This document shows positions 38,853 to 49,465 of a DNA stretch of 64,000 nucleotides, piece after piece. The position numbers and the translations under genes were made by a program. Origin of the DNA: Paragorgia papillata (Eukaryota; Cnidaria; Anthozoa; Scleralcyonacea; Coralliidae); the NCBI GenBank assembly GCA_035771165.1, contig JAWNZC010000470.1:3696501-3760500 (forward strand). Direction: 5' to 3'. The notes beneath the pieces are model-generated. The model worked only from the letters and a program-made list of their open reading frames with translations, was not told where the DNA came from and searched no databases. Positions within the stretch are counted from its first letter, which is position 1, and each line of letters begins with the position of its first letter.

Positions 38853-39131
38853 ATGTTGCGTTATCCAGATCACAGAATAGTCCAGATCATGCAATTTATT
38901 GGGCTGTCATTTAATATGTGCACCTTCGTTTTGAGAGATTGCTTTTCAACTCCCTTAAGTTTAATTATCTTTTTGCTAGTTATATTAAGCGGAACGTGGG
39001 CTCTTTTCGGCGCGTGCATTGCATTCATCATGATCACCTCGAACAAAAGAAAAACTTTTGCTAAACAATTAAGTCAGCTCATTGATCATAGCTTTAGTAA
39101 ATACAGAACTAATCGTACCTATAATGCATAA
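38853..39131 (+). CDS. Hypothetical 92-residue ORF with hydrophobic segments
   Basis: An ORF with one or two membrane-like segments (core TPLSLIIFLLVILSGTWALF) and a basic tail. It shows no family similarity I recognise. Its 3' end overlaps the hairpin at 39115-39183, so it could be part of a repeat. It might be an upstream exon of the ATPase copy, but no metal-binding CxxC or TM signature supports that. Confidence 0.2.
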   Translation: MLRYPDHRIVQIMQFIGLSFNMCTFVLRDCFSTPLSLIIFLLVILSGTWALFGACIAFIMITSNKRKTFAKQLSQLIDHSFSKYRTNRTYNA

Positions 39132-39183
39132 ATATTAGGTATGATTAGTCACTAATCTTACCTAATGTTTATGCATTAGGTAC
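39115..39183. repeat. Hairpin repeat
   Basis: GTACCTATAATGCATAAATA pairs with TGTTTATGCATTAGGTAC; the centre also pairs (GATTAGTCACTAATC). Confidence 0.85.
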
Positions 39184-39218
39184 GATAAATAGCAGTTATC
39201 AGGTTATTTAGAGAATAA

Positions 39219-39780
39219 ATGTTCCTGCATGGGAACAATGAAAACCGAGGTAACCGTCATATTATCTCGTTAACATGCATGCGTTTTTTATTTCGTTTTA
39301 TTAAAAATAGTCCTTTTGGGTCAGATACTTCAAACCTACATTCAGATCTGCTAGTTTTGGTTTGTTTGTCACGTTCTCCAAATATGCATAAATCTACTGT
39401 GGGAAGTTGTCCTGAGGAACCCGAAATTTCAGGACCTTTTGTGCCGTTGAAGAATTATCTTAGCGATAGCACGGACAAATGGTCTTCTAATAAGTATGAA
39501 GAACTAGACACTGGAAATTATTTGCTTTCGAACGAAGTCGAGGACTCTCGAAAGAACAATTCAGTTAAGAATTAGCAAAACCATAATCGTAATTGTCCCC
39601 AGGATCGCCAAGATTATGACCATACTGATTCGGTTCTCTCGAGTAACAAATTCGAAATTTCTTCCAACTATGTCAAGTCGACTGAAAGCTGTTCGTCCAG
39701 TGGTTACTGTGATAGTACGTGCTCACACAAGAGTATCTGCAGCGAAGATTTGGACGGTGGATCGAGCGAACACAACGGCT
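39219..39780 (+). pseudogene. Hypothetical acidic, Ser/Cys-rich reading frame interrupted by one TAG
   Basis: A continuous frame is broken only by TAG at ~39573-39575. Before the stop it reads LDTGNYLLSNEVEDSRKNN; after it NCPQDRQDYDHTDSVLSSNK and STESCSSSGYCDSTCSHKS. The composition (Asp, Ser, Asn, paired Cys and His) is protein-like and resembles cytosolic metal-binding tails of some P1B ATPases. It lies directly upstream of the ATPase exons, so it may be part of that decayed gene. This is inference; no homology is recognised. Confidence 0.25.
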
Positions 39781-39807
39781 CAACGATTTTCATTTTTTTT
39801 TTCTCAG

Positions 39808-39922
39808 CAGTTTTGTTTTTATCGAGTCCAGAAAACTATATCTAGCCTCATGCTTGCGAAGCCTTCTAAAGCTGTGATTGCAAGCACTGGAGAATACGTC
39901 CCTATTGAAGAGGTTCCAATCG
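39808..39922 (+). CDS. P1B ATPase exon a: start of actuator domain
   Basis: Preceded by a pyrimidine-rich acceptor (TTTTTTCTCAG; the exact AG is uncertain) and followed by donor GTATGT in phase 1. Encodes ISSLMLAKPSKAVIASTGEY then VPIEEVPI, the segment that precedes the actuator beta-strands in P1B ATPases. Confidence 0.65.
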
Positions 39923-42464
39923 GTATGTCAAAATTAGAATATTGATAATTTATACGCGTCACTATAGAAGAGCGTATGTCCCAGGTAGTTGTCCCAGGTA
40001 GTTGTCCCAAATTGGGATATCAGATCAGCTAAAGCAAACTTGGTTCTCTCATTTTAGTAATTTATAGTATAAGTTGCACACCCCGACATTAGCGTTTGGA
40101 AGCCCTCACTCTCGGAATATTTTATGACGGGGGAAAAGACATAGCAATATACAGAGCCCAGTTACGGGCCTCCGCATTCTCGTCCCCAGAGCCAAATCGC
40201 GGGCCTCCGTAGCTGACTCGTTCCCAGTCGTCTCTTGTGTCTTCAAAAAACTCCACATTCTCGTACCCAGATCCACGCGCTAATGCGTGAAGTGGCTCTG
40301 GGAATCTCTGGAAATATGAGCGTTCTGATTGGCTTTACGAAACAATGAAAATAATTCAAACAAATTCAACAAAATAAGAATTTCACAATCTACACTCTGT
40401 TTGCCATATTAAACGTACGTTTGATATAATTTGACAAATCAAATAACAGCAATACACCACATTTAAATTCGAAAATATAATACTATAAACTAATATTTAT
40501 TATGTTGCGATCGTCTCTCAAAACAACAGCTTTCAATCCCATATTCTTTCATTTCGCCAGTTGGTCTTCGATGAGTACGTTTAAAACTGAGTTGACCAAA
40601 ACACTTTCTCCCAGAGTGGGCTGATGTTCCTCGTTTTAGATTGTAGACTGTCAAACACCGAACGATGCCGGCTGTTATGGCATATTTCTGTTCTCTCTTT
40701 AACACTAAACTAGATTGTCCCGTTCTTTTCAAACGCATAGCTTCGTTTACCTCGCGATTCATGACGGATACGATACGATTTACACGAGATTTATTGAAAG
40801 GAGGGGAAATGACAAGCCATTTATACCATGAGTCTGGGCACGAGAGTTTGGAGTGTTTGGAATGCGCCTGACGTCACTGCGTCTTCGTCACTGCGCGAGG
40901 GTCTGGGTACGAGAATGAAAACTCTAGTGTAATCAGCCTGGTTCCCAGGCCTCTTTTTTTAACTTCGAGTGGCAGACCGAAATTGTGAGAGGCCTGGAGT
41001 AAAATGTTTTGCTTGGCCCCAAAACTGGCGCCAAATTAAACAGGCACCAGAGGGCCGTTTGGCGAAAAACCGAGGCATATAACACTCACCTTGGTTTGCA
41101 CAATTCTTTATAACATCATATAGCAAGGTTGGTCTACTGCCGAAACGTGAAAGTAGCATATTTCGAATCATGAATCATTTCCCACTGGTCCTCTCGCTCG
41201 ATCCTTATTTTGTGACGTTACCAAAATAAGTTATCCAGAGAAAAGAGGACTAGGAACTAGTCTGCGGTGCATCTACGCGCTATTTGAGGCCGGAGACTTA
41301 TTGATACACCAATCCGGCGTCCGGCCTCGGTGACCGAAAGCAGATCTAGAGCTTTTTTAAAACGCTTTCTATAGTGGAGAAAGTGATCTTAGTTCCAGTC
41401 ACCTGCGTCCTTTCATTGCGCAGGCTCAAGTTTTCATGGTCGTTTCGTCGTTTTAGTGTGGATGGCAAAACCTACTTGAAAACAATAGCGTGGATGGAAA
41501 ACTTTTGATACGTTTTCCATACGCCAGGTCTCCGTTTTGAATGGACTCGTGTAGAAATAGCTATAGGCAACATTGATATTTTGCACACGGGTTTGTTCGT
41601 TAGTTCGTTCGTGCGGAATCAATGGCAATCGACGTTCTTGTCGCGACGTTTTTAATTTTTAATCAACGGACGTTTTTGTCGCCATACAGGGCGCCGCTCT
41701 TTAGCATAGGGTCTAGTTATGCATAAGGCTTTCCGTAGGCCGAGGTAAAAAGGCGGTTGAGCAATTCGACCGGCGGATACTAAAGCGTGAGAAAATAAAA
41801 CACTGACAAGTCAATAGGTTGTGATTGTCTTCAAGCGCTGATCCTCTAGCAATATAAAATTACAGTAATTCAGTAAAGGAAGCACAACAATACACGATAC
41901 AGAAATGTTGACTACCTATTGAACTCAAGACGTTCTACTCAGTCAAGGTTTTAAGCCCTATAATCAAACGAGAATGCAAGTCATCGCAAGTTGGCAGTCA
42001 CGCTATCTCAGCCAGCCGCTCTGAATAATTTCCCGAAAATATTATGTATACCGTGACAAAGTTAAAACTTGTTTAAAACACTCATGAAACCTTTATTTTG
42101 TTAATTTGGGTGTTCGAACGACCGCCACAGAAATTTGTGACTGCCAACTTGCGATGACTTGCGTTCTCGTTTGATTAGGGCTTTAGGTTTTTCTTCTGTT
42201 CGTGGACACTCTTCTATTTTCTCTCAAACACATAACAAAGGTAGCTGGGGCAAGTTCAGTGTCGGGTTCTCTACCTAAAAATTTCATTGTTAAACATAAT
42301 TTCTTTCTTTGACAACAAACACTTTGAAAAAAAGTACTTTGTAGGTAATTTTAATGCTTTGCTCTAATAACACTGTTTTCCACGAGCGGCTCATTAATTT
42401 TGGCCACCAGTGTATCATTGAATAACACTTTGTTGAAAATCATTTATCATATATCGTTATTTAG
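39923..42464. other. P1B ATPase intron 1
   Basis: This 2.5-kb intron carries the Harbinger-type MITE at 41954-42182 and repeated segments with CGGGCCTCCG and TCTCGTACCCAGA near 40150-40260 and 40905. No other gene seen. Confidence 0.6.
41954..42182. mobile_element. Harbinger-type MITE, copy 2 (TTA duplication)
   Basis: 229 bp, ends AGCCCTATAATCAAACGAG and CTCGTTTGATTAGGGCT, flanked by TTA at 41951-41953 and 42183-42185. Inserted in the ATPase intron. Confidence 0.88.
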
Positions 42465-43532
42465 GTTCCATCATCGCTGTTCGACAAGGTGAACTTATTC
42501 CTCTTGATGGTGTTGTTGTCAAAGGCAGTGGCTCAGTGGACGAGAGTTCAATCTCGGGCGAAGCAGCGCCAGTTGAAAAGAAGCTGAAATCGCAGACATT
42601 TAACGGAACGGTCATACAACATGGGTACCTAGAGATTGAAACAACCTCTTCGTCGAAATCTTCAACGATTTCGAAGATATCCCTTATTTCCCTTATTTCT
42701 CGGCCTGGCTAACGCGGCTCCGTTCGAAGGCAAGATCAAATTATGGGACGAGATGGCGCTAATAGTTCCGGTTACCGCGTGTCCTTGTTCACTCTTGATG
42801 GCCACACCCACAGTGGTGATTTGTGGGATAAACGGGGCGGCCCGTCATGGAGCACTGGTTAACACACGCATTTGACCTTTGTTGCTTTTGACAAGACTGG
42901 TACGCTTACCGAAGGTAAATTTGAAGTGATCGATCTTGTCTCTGTCGACAAAGACGTAGAGAACGAGGTCCTTCGTTGGGTAGCCGCCTTGGAAAGTAAA
43001 TCAAGTCATCCCTTAGCTGCCGCCGTAGTCAGCAAGTTCACCGGAGAATGCATTTCTGACTTTATTGCTGATTCCGAAGAGCTCCATTTACCAGAGGTCA
43101 GCAGTTTCCATACGATCCAGGGACAAGGTATATCTGGTGAAATCGAAGGTCATTATATTCAAGTTGGGAACCGTTCAATGTTGGAAAAGCTTAACGTTAC
43201 TTCACCACCAGAATTTCAGGCTTCTTTCAATGCATTCAGCTCCGAAAGCAAGACTGTGGTTTTTGCCTGTGTCGATGGAGAACTGGCGCTGATGATATCA
43301 TTGACTGATATTATCCGTTCGGAGTCGATCGTATGCAGCTCTTACGTGGCTGCAGGATCTTGGAATCAGTGTGATCATGTTGACTGGAGATGGAAGAAGA
43401 ACCGCAAACGCTGTTCAGAAAGAACTTAAGCTTGACCGTTGTGTTTCAGAAATGAAACCAACTGACAAACTAAAGTGGATTAACGAAATCAAACAAGAAC
43501 AAATTGAGGGAAAGACGGGTTGCTGCAAAAAG
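42465..43532 (+). pseudogene. P1B ATPase exon b: actuator, CPC helix, P and N domains, with frameshifts
   Basis: The acceptor TTATTTAG joins exon a in frame (VPIG|SIIAVRQGE), and donor GTAAGG lies at 43533. Reading frames switch near 42670-42700, 42873 and 43325-43350. The last two switches would each be repaired by one extra G, which is the pattern of homopolymer miscalls; the first two also delete conserved sequence. The actuator loop reads SGE instead of TGE. Confidence 0.7.
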
Positions 43533-44007
43533 GTAAGGATTTTTACAGGATAGTCCTTTTAATGCAAGCTATAATGGGGGTGCTGTCCACTAAAATTGTA
43601 AAAATAAAAAAAAATAGTTTGGAGAAATGTTCTATTTTATTGCACCATGCAGAACGCTCAGAAAATGCAATTATATCCAGCTAGAAATACTGAAGTTATT
43701 TATTAAAGTTTGTTAATTACTTTCTTACTCGTCAACTCTCACCTGGTTCCGCCCCTGAGATTGAAAGACAGCATGAATTGTCGGCATCTCTTTCCTCAGT
43801 CTACTTTGACAATTCACTTACTCTGGCTATTTTCCGATACTACTGCATGCACAACAAGAACATATCTTTTAGTGGAGAAAATGTGTTTGGTCAAGGTATC
43901 TAGTATATAAACTGCATGCGGCCTCTACCCGATTTCGATTTTTTTTTAATTTTCTGTACTTTTATTCGAAGTTGTAAATTGATTGGTTCGATAATGTGTT
44001 TTTTTAG

Positions 44008-44460
44008 AAACGCATTCAGATCGTTGGAATGGTCGGTGATGGTGTGAACGACGGTCCAGCCTTGGCAGCAGCTGATGTCGGCATAGCCATGGGAGCTGGA
44101 GGCTCCGCCCTTGCAGTTGAGGTTGGAGGAGTGGCACTGATGACGAACAGTCTATTGACCGTTCCTGAGTTGATTTCTTTAAGTCGATTTTGTCGCCGTG
44201 TTATCATACAGAATATCACATTTGCTGTGGGGCTCAAGCTAATCTTCCTTGCAGTTGCACTCACTGGTTACGTGCGTGTATGGATGGCGGTTGTCGCCGA
44301 TGTTGTTGGACTGTTGGTGGTGGTAATCAACGGGCTACGTCCACTTAAATGGGAATCTGCGAAGAAGAAGACCATTACAAATTTGGCGTCAAAAGTCTCA
44401 TTATTTGGAAAGAAAAACCCGTATCTTCTGTACAAGTCGCTCACAATTGACTCGCACTGA
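44008..44460 (+). CDS. P1B ATPase exon c: hinge and final membrane helices
   Basis: The acceptor TTTTTTTAG is followed by an open frame to TGA at 44460. It encodes GMVGDGVNDGPALAAADVGI, which coordinates Mg, then TM7 with Lys and TM8 with Asp. The usual Asp-x-Gly of the zinc class reads Asp-Val-Val-Gly, so the Gly is displaced. This exon is undamaged. Confidence 0.8.
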   Translation, partial: KRIQIVGMVGDGVNDGPALAAADVGIAMGAGGSALAVEVGGVALMTNSLLTVPELISLSRFCRRVIIQNITFAVGLKLIFLAVALTGYVRVWMAVVADVVGLLVVVINGLRPLKWESAKKKTITNLASKVSLFGKKNPYLLYKSLTIDSH

Positions 44461-44823
44461 TCGTCGTAAAATTGCATCTCTTTCTTGAAGAGAAATAAGC
44501 CGTGTCTTTTGTCGAAAGAAATATTGTTTCTTTTTTGGAATGAAAGTGTTCTTCTTAGAAAATGTGCTTTTTTGAAAGTTGAATTACTTTTTTTGAGAGT
44601 GAACTGTAAACCTTTTCTTCATTATGGAGGCCATGTTTAATAACTGTTGTGTTCTTTCGTTGTGTGTTTAAGAAAGAAAGCCGGCATGCGTGTGTACTTG
44701 GGGTGTTTTGGAAAGACGGGAGAAATTAAGCACCCAGTATAAGATGAACCCTGAGGCATATTGAAGGTATAGCTTATTCAACTATTAAGAACGAATTTTC
44801 TTGCAAGAAAACAAACACGGTAC

Positions 44824-44829
44824 AATAAA
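44824..44829 (+). terminator. Candidate poly(A) signal AATAAA for the P1B ATPase copy
   Basis: AATAAA lies about 360 bp after the ATPase stop codon, on the same strand. Such hexamers are common in AT-rich DNA. Confidence 0.35.
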
Positions 44830-45610
44830 TCATAACGAACAGACAAGCTTGCATTCCTTCAGTTGTCCCACTATTTGCAACCCACTTGACTATAGCTTGT
44901 TGCGTGGTATCGTTGAGCAATAAGCATCTGGTTTGTGCTCTCCCAAGCAAAGATCAACAAATCAAATCAAATCATTCCAAAAATTAAAAATCTCGAAAAT
45001 CAATTCGAAACCAAAACAACGAGTTCATTATACATTCTCTTCAAAATTTTATAATCCATCGTGTAGACATCTGTCCCTTGACCGCCCCCTCCCACCGGCT
45101 AGCGCAATAGTGGATACGAAGTAAGCTTCCCATAATATTCGCCCAAACGTGGGTCATGTAATTTCTATAATTATGTATAGTTAATAATTTACACGTGTTC
45201 TAAAACAACTGTAACTTCTGTTTCTGTGATTTCATATTTTCCTATGTCTTTGTAAGGGTTAGATAATGGCGGTCACGTGTGCTCTATGATATATATATAT
45301 TTATTATATATATATAGTCCCTCGAATTAGATAGAAGACCACTCGGGGCGGGACTAACCGTCTTAGAAAATGGTTGCAACCACGAAGAAGTTTAAATTGT
45401 AACTATAAATGTGTGTTTTTTGCATAGCACGTTTACCTAAGTCGATGCAAGTCTTTCGTGCTCCGTCGCCATAGAAACTACCATGAGAACTAGCGGAAAG
45501 GCGCCGACGTCGTTTGACTGGTGGCATCGTAAGTCATCGTAAGCTAACTTGCGATGATTTGTGTCCTCGTTTGATTAGGGCGTAATACAAGTTTTGAAAC
45601 AACTTTCTAA
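44830..45610. other. Intergenic sequence with AT dinucleotide tract
   Basis: A TATATATATTTATTATATATATATA tract lies at ~45291-45317. At 45530-45583 the sequence resembles the right end of the Harbinger MITE (GCGATGATTTGTGTCCTCGT then TTGATTAGGGC), a truncated fourth copy. Confidence 0.55.
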
Positions 45611-45844
45611 AGCCCTATAATCAAACGAGAACCGACGCAAGTCATCGCAAGTTGGCGTCACGCTATCTCAGCCAACCGCTCTGACTAGTTTCCCGAAAAT
45701 ATTATGTACCGTGACAAAGTTGAAACTTGTTTAAAACACTCATGAAACCTTTATTTTGTTAATTTGGGGGGTTCGAACGACCGCCACAGAAATTCTGACT
45801 GCCAACTTAATTGCGATGACTTGCGTTCTCCTTTGATTAGGGCT
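45611..45844. mobile_element. Harbinger-type MITE, copy 3 (TAA duplication)
   Basis: 234 bp with the same ends as copies 1 and 2, flanked by TAA at 45608-45610 and 45845-45847. Confidence 0.88.
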
Positions 45845-45867
45845 TAAGACAAACAACTGATTACATA

Positions 45868-46240
45868 TTAAGAGACAAATAAAGTCGAACAGTACATTAA
45901 GTTATCCTGCTGAATAGGTTTCCCCCCTTTTTCTTCATTTTTGTCTCCTTGCCTTTTTCTTTTACCTCTCAGGACCTTCCTTCGACTCTTATTCTTTGTA
46001 GTTTGCCTATAGTTAACACTGGCATGAAGCCGATTGGCTTGCTTGCATGACTGCAGCTTCAATAGTGGCCTTACCACCAATGTTGAAGTGGGCCACAGCA
46101 TCATACACTCCCAACTGGAATGCGTCAGTTCCAACAGACACTGTTTTTGGAATTCGTTGCCAAATCATGCCATTGAAAGACTCATTTTGATTCTGCATGA
46201 GTCTTCCCATTGAGGCACTTTCTTGGCAGGTAATCATCAC
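45868..46240 (-). pseudogene. Transposase C-terminal fragment, Mutator-like, frameshifted
   Basis: On the minus strand one frame gives MQNQNESFNGMIWQRIPKT and FQLGVYDAVAHFNIGGKAT; a second frame continues ANRLHASVNYRQTTKNKSRR and ends in a Lys/Arg/Glu-rich tail. This pattern matches the C-terminus of transposase-related proteins I recall as Mutator-like in cnidarian genomes. The frameshift (near 46050) and missing N-terminal region make it non-functional. Confidence 0.55.
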
Positions 46241-46469
46241 TAAGCTATTTTATAAAAAGTACTACAGTAATAAGTTATTTTATAAAAAAAATATTTAATA
46301 GTTCTCCGTGTTAGGATACTACATGTAATCTAAACACTTGGGATATATTGCTCAACTTTTTCGAAAAGCTAAAAAAACAGTAGAGGTTGGCGGCTCGTGT
46401 TTTTGTTGCGCTAGCTTTTTCAAGTCTCGCAAAATCCCTCGTGTAATATGTATAATTTATGAAGCTGGC

Positions 46470-46860
46470 TAGCCCGGTTACCGTGCTGATTTTATGTCAC
46501 GAAAATCTTAAAACTAAATTAATATTAAAAATATTAAAAGTAATATTTAAAACACGAGTAGGAGCGTTTTATCAGATTTAAAACACGAGCGCGTAGCGCG
46601 AGTGTTTTAGATCTGATAAAACGTGACTACGAGTATATTAGTGGACAATTTGGTTCATGAATATTAATGATTTTTGAATCTTATTTCAACTATTTGAGAA
46701 ACGCAGGATGATATAACAAAACAAAATTGCCTTCGTTTTTCGGTAAGTATAACACATATTCTAATTCTTTTTTGCGGTCACAGAAAGATTTTCGTGAGTA
46801 CGCGTGACATAAAATCAGCCCAGTAACCAGGCTAGCCCGCCTCATATGAACGGCCCCTAA
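46470..46860. mobile_element. Family G inverted-repeat element, copy 2
   Basis: GCTAGCCCGGTTACCGTGCT ... TGTCACGAAAATCTT at the left mirrors AGATTTTCGTGA ... CAGTAACCAGGCTAGCCCGC at the right, ending CATATGAACGGCCCC. An internal hairpin (GTTTTATCAGATTTAAAACA / TGTTTTAGATCTGATAAAAC) lies at 46568-46622. Confidence 0.7.
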
Positions 46861-46929
46861 GGGGATGCTCAATTGCTCATGTGAGGCAATTGCAAAAAAG
46901 AATTAGCAAGGGCGACAGTCGCTTGCTGG

Positions 46930-47180
46930 AAGTGGGGGGGGGGGGACGAGGGCGAAGCCCGAGTATTCTATGCCCCCCGGAACAATTTTGAATTTACGGC
47001 ATTTCCTGCATTTTGAGGGCACTTTTGAGCAAAATATAAAGGTCTTAAATTCGGAGTTCGGTATATTTGCGCTAAGACCACATGACTAAGTGTTGCGTTA
47101 ATATCATAAAGAGAAATACTGGAAATTAAGAATCAAAGATAATTATTTAGGCATTTTAATTTCAATTTTTCGAAGCGAAA
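46930..47180. repeat. G-rich fragment resembling the hAT-like GGGGGCATG elements
   Basis: Shares CCCCCGGAACAATTTTGAA and GGCATTTCCTGCATTTTGAG-like sequence with 3340-3420 and 34540-34610. No clear termini. Confidence 0.45.
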
Positions 47181-47200
47181 AGTGGGGGGGGGGGGGGGAT

Positions 47201-47447
47201 ACTACCATTTGCGATCAACCGTTAGGCGTGAGAGTTAAAACGCGTTTGTTTACGTTTCAAACGTGCAAGTTTAACTGGAAAATTTTGACGTTTTAACAAT
47301 AGCTTGATGAATCACACGCCATTTTTTGACAGGTTGATTGATTGGGGTATTGTTGAAACGTAAAATTTTCCAGTTAAACGTGCACGTTTGAAACGTAAAC
47401 AAACGCGTTTTAACTCTCACGCCTAACGGTTGATCGCAAATGGTAGT
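47201..47447. repeat. Inverted repeat with ~95-bp near-identical arms
   Basis: ACTACCATTTGCGATCAACC ... GTTTACGTTTCAAACGTGCA at the left mirrors TGCACGTTTGAAACGTAAAC ... GGTTGATCGCAAATGGTAGT at the right. Flanked by a G-run left (47186-47198) and a C-rich segment right. Confidence 0.9.
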
Positions 47448-47539
47448 AATTATATAGGCATCCCCCCTGCCCAAAAACTGGGGGATGTGGCCCCCCATCC
47501 CCCCTGCATGTATCCTATACCCAGGGGAAAACGAAGGCA

Positions 47540-47650
47540 ATTCGGCTTTGTTTTACTATATCATTCTGCATTTCTTAAATAGTTGTGATATGATTTTCGT
47601 GATATGAAATCAGCTCGGTAACCGGGCTAGCCCGTCTCATGTGAACGCAC
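47540..47650. repeat. Family G terminal fragment
   Basis: Contains ATTTTCGTGATATGAAATCA then GGTAACCGGGCTAGCCCGTC, the right end of family G. Confidence 0.55.
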
Positions 47651-48534
47651 CTTTTTCAATTTTTTGATTTTAGAATTTTGATGACGTCACATGAATTTTC
47701 ATAATTTTTTCACCTCCCCCCCCCAAGCTTGTGTGGTTTGTACTGTTGACCTTTGAGGTTTGGTCGCAGAACGGCAGAAGATAGCAAATAGTCTGTAGAT
47801 CTTTGGTGTCCACTGTCCTCTCGCTGTAGAGTTGTTTTTAAATCATGTAAGTGTTGTAATATATATGCTAATTTTACCGCCATTAGGCATTTAATAGATT
47901 GAATGTGTTTCAACTGGTTCATTATACTTTCTTTTACACGAACTCTCGCATGATCAGAGCCCAGAAGGGTTTTGCTGGTTTCTATTGTTTGTTCAGCCCG
48001 CATGCAATTATCACACGTGTACTACATCTATTTAAATGGTTTTAGGTGGAGGAGAGCAGTTACGTCTAGAACTGTTGCCGGCTGCAGAAGGATAAAACTT
48101 GTTTCTGGTCATTTAGTAAGTTTTGAATGTTTTTATCATGAGTGGTAATACTGTAAGCTTATAATCTTTCAAGCTTCACGTGTTAATACTACCAGATTTG
48201 CAAAATAATATACAAATTAATTTATACACGGGCGATCCAAAGTACAAGTCAAGCAGAGACTTAATTGCAGTGTTTTGGTTAACCTTATTCCGGTATTCGC
48301 ATTATCAAACGCACACAAATAGATTTTTTTGGAATCTTGACAGTACAAAGGCCTGTATTGTTCTATATTTCTAATCATTCTAATGATCTAATCCAATAAA
48401 CTTAATACTGTACTGTATAAATTGTGAGGTTCATGTGCTTCGCTACAACAATCTCTACTCATTACTTTCAAGATAAAAAAAAAGAAATAATGAATATATA
48501 ACAAATACTGAATCTGAATGTAACAAGAAATATG

Positions 48535-48975
48535 TGCTTGTATGGTAGCAACCTGCTTCCCCAGTCCCCCATCTTCCAGGGTGTATTCCATGTAAACCCC
48601 ACACCGGAGATATGCGGTACTTCTGACCACCATGTAAAGGATTACATAATATAGAAAATGGAGACTGGGGAGAGTGACAGACACGTGCCGAGATTGCACA
48701 ATTTCTTATCTTTAGTTGTCTCTTTGTTTTGAATCAATCAGGAAGAAGTTTAAAGCAATATTAATATTTCTTATGTGTAAAAACACAAAGCACTGTTATG
48801 CCAAGCACTTTTCCTTGACTAATCTTACGCCGACATGCCAACCATTTTTTCGAGTCCATGCCGGAGATCTCCAGTGTGGAGTGGAGTACATGGAATGCAG
48901 ACTGGCCCATCTTGCAGTTGCTACATATATAAATAGCATATTGCAAGGCAATCAGATACATGTAGTTCAGGGGCT
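48535..48975. repeat. Inverted-repeat element with GTAGCAACTGC ends
   Basis: GTAGCAACCTGCTTCCCCAG ... CACCGGAGATATGC is mirrored, with divergence, by GCCGGAGATCTCCAGTGTGG ... CTTGCAGTTGCTAC. No gene. Confidence 0.55.
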
Positions 48976-49194
48976 GTGGAACTAAGGGGCAATTGCCCCC
49001 TCCCCCCCTCCCCCCACACACACTTTTTTTCCTGATATAAAATCATTCTTTATAATGTTGTTGAGATCAGTGAATAGTGTATTGGTAAGCATGTGTATGA
49101 AAATGCATCATCCTTTGCTTTCATTGGTAACCGTCAACAGGCATAAAATAGAAGTTGTCATATAATAAGAAAGTGCTGCTGGGTGTCTGTAAAA

Positions 49195-49465
49195 CTCAGA
49201 ACCCACCTGAACCCCTGGAACCCTCCCAGATCAGAACCCATCTGGAACCCATCTGGAACCCACCTGGAACCCATCCGGAACCCTCCTGGAACCCTCACGG
49301 ATCGGATCCCACCCGGAACCCACCTTGGCTTCATGTAGAGTAGAGTAGAGTTATGGTAACCCTCCTGGAACCCATCCAGAACCCTCCCGGAACCCACCTG
49401 GAACCCTCCCAGAACTCACCTGGAACCCTCCCAGAACTCACCTGGAACCCATCTGGAAGCCCCCC
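49195..49465. repeat. ~10-11 bp minisatellite (GGAACCCACCT)
   Basis: About twenty loose copies of GGAACCC(A/T)(C/T)C(T/C) are interrupted by a unique segment near 49325-49360. Confidence 0.9.

Larger units (their letters stand above)
39808..44460 (+). pseudogene. P1B heavy-metal (Zn/Cd-class) ATPase, degenerate or assembly-damaged copy
   Basis: Three segments separated by two introns encode P-type ATPase parts in order. These are the actuator start (KAVIASTGEYVPIEEVPIG, then VDESSISGE), the CPC metal-transport helix (VTACPCSLLMATP), the phosphorylation site (VAFDKTGTLTEGKF), the SSHPLAA nucleotide motif, TGDG, the hinge GDGVNDGPAL, and two last membrane helices with Lys in GLKLIF and Asp in VVADVVG. 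CPC with the TM7 Lys and TM8 Asp points to the Zn/Cd/Pb class (ZntA, plant HMA2-4) rather than the Cu class (ATP7). Lesions: ~45 residues lost with a frame change near 42670-42700, ~10 residues lost with a frame change at ~42873, and two one-base slips at ~43325-43350. The metal-binding domain and first four membrane helices were not found. The phase-matched introns argue against a retrocopy. A poly(A) signal AATAAA lies at 44824. Confidence 0.8.

Noticed and set aside
39808..44460. Bacterial contamination as the source of the ATPase
   Set aside because: Two GT/AG introns with matching phase and an animal-type Harbinger MITE inside the first intron argue for resident eukaryotic DNA.
47710..48003. 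97-residue minus-strand ORF with helical composition
   Set aside because: Looks mildly protein-like but has no recognisable family, start context or splice partner; not enough to call a gene.
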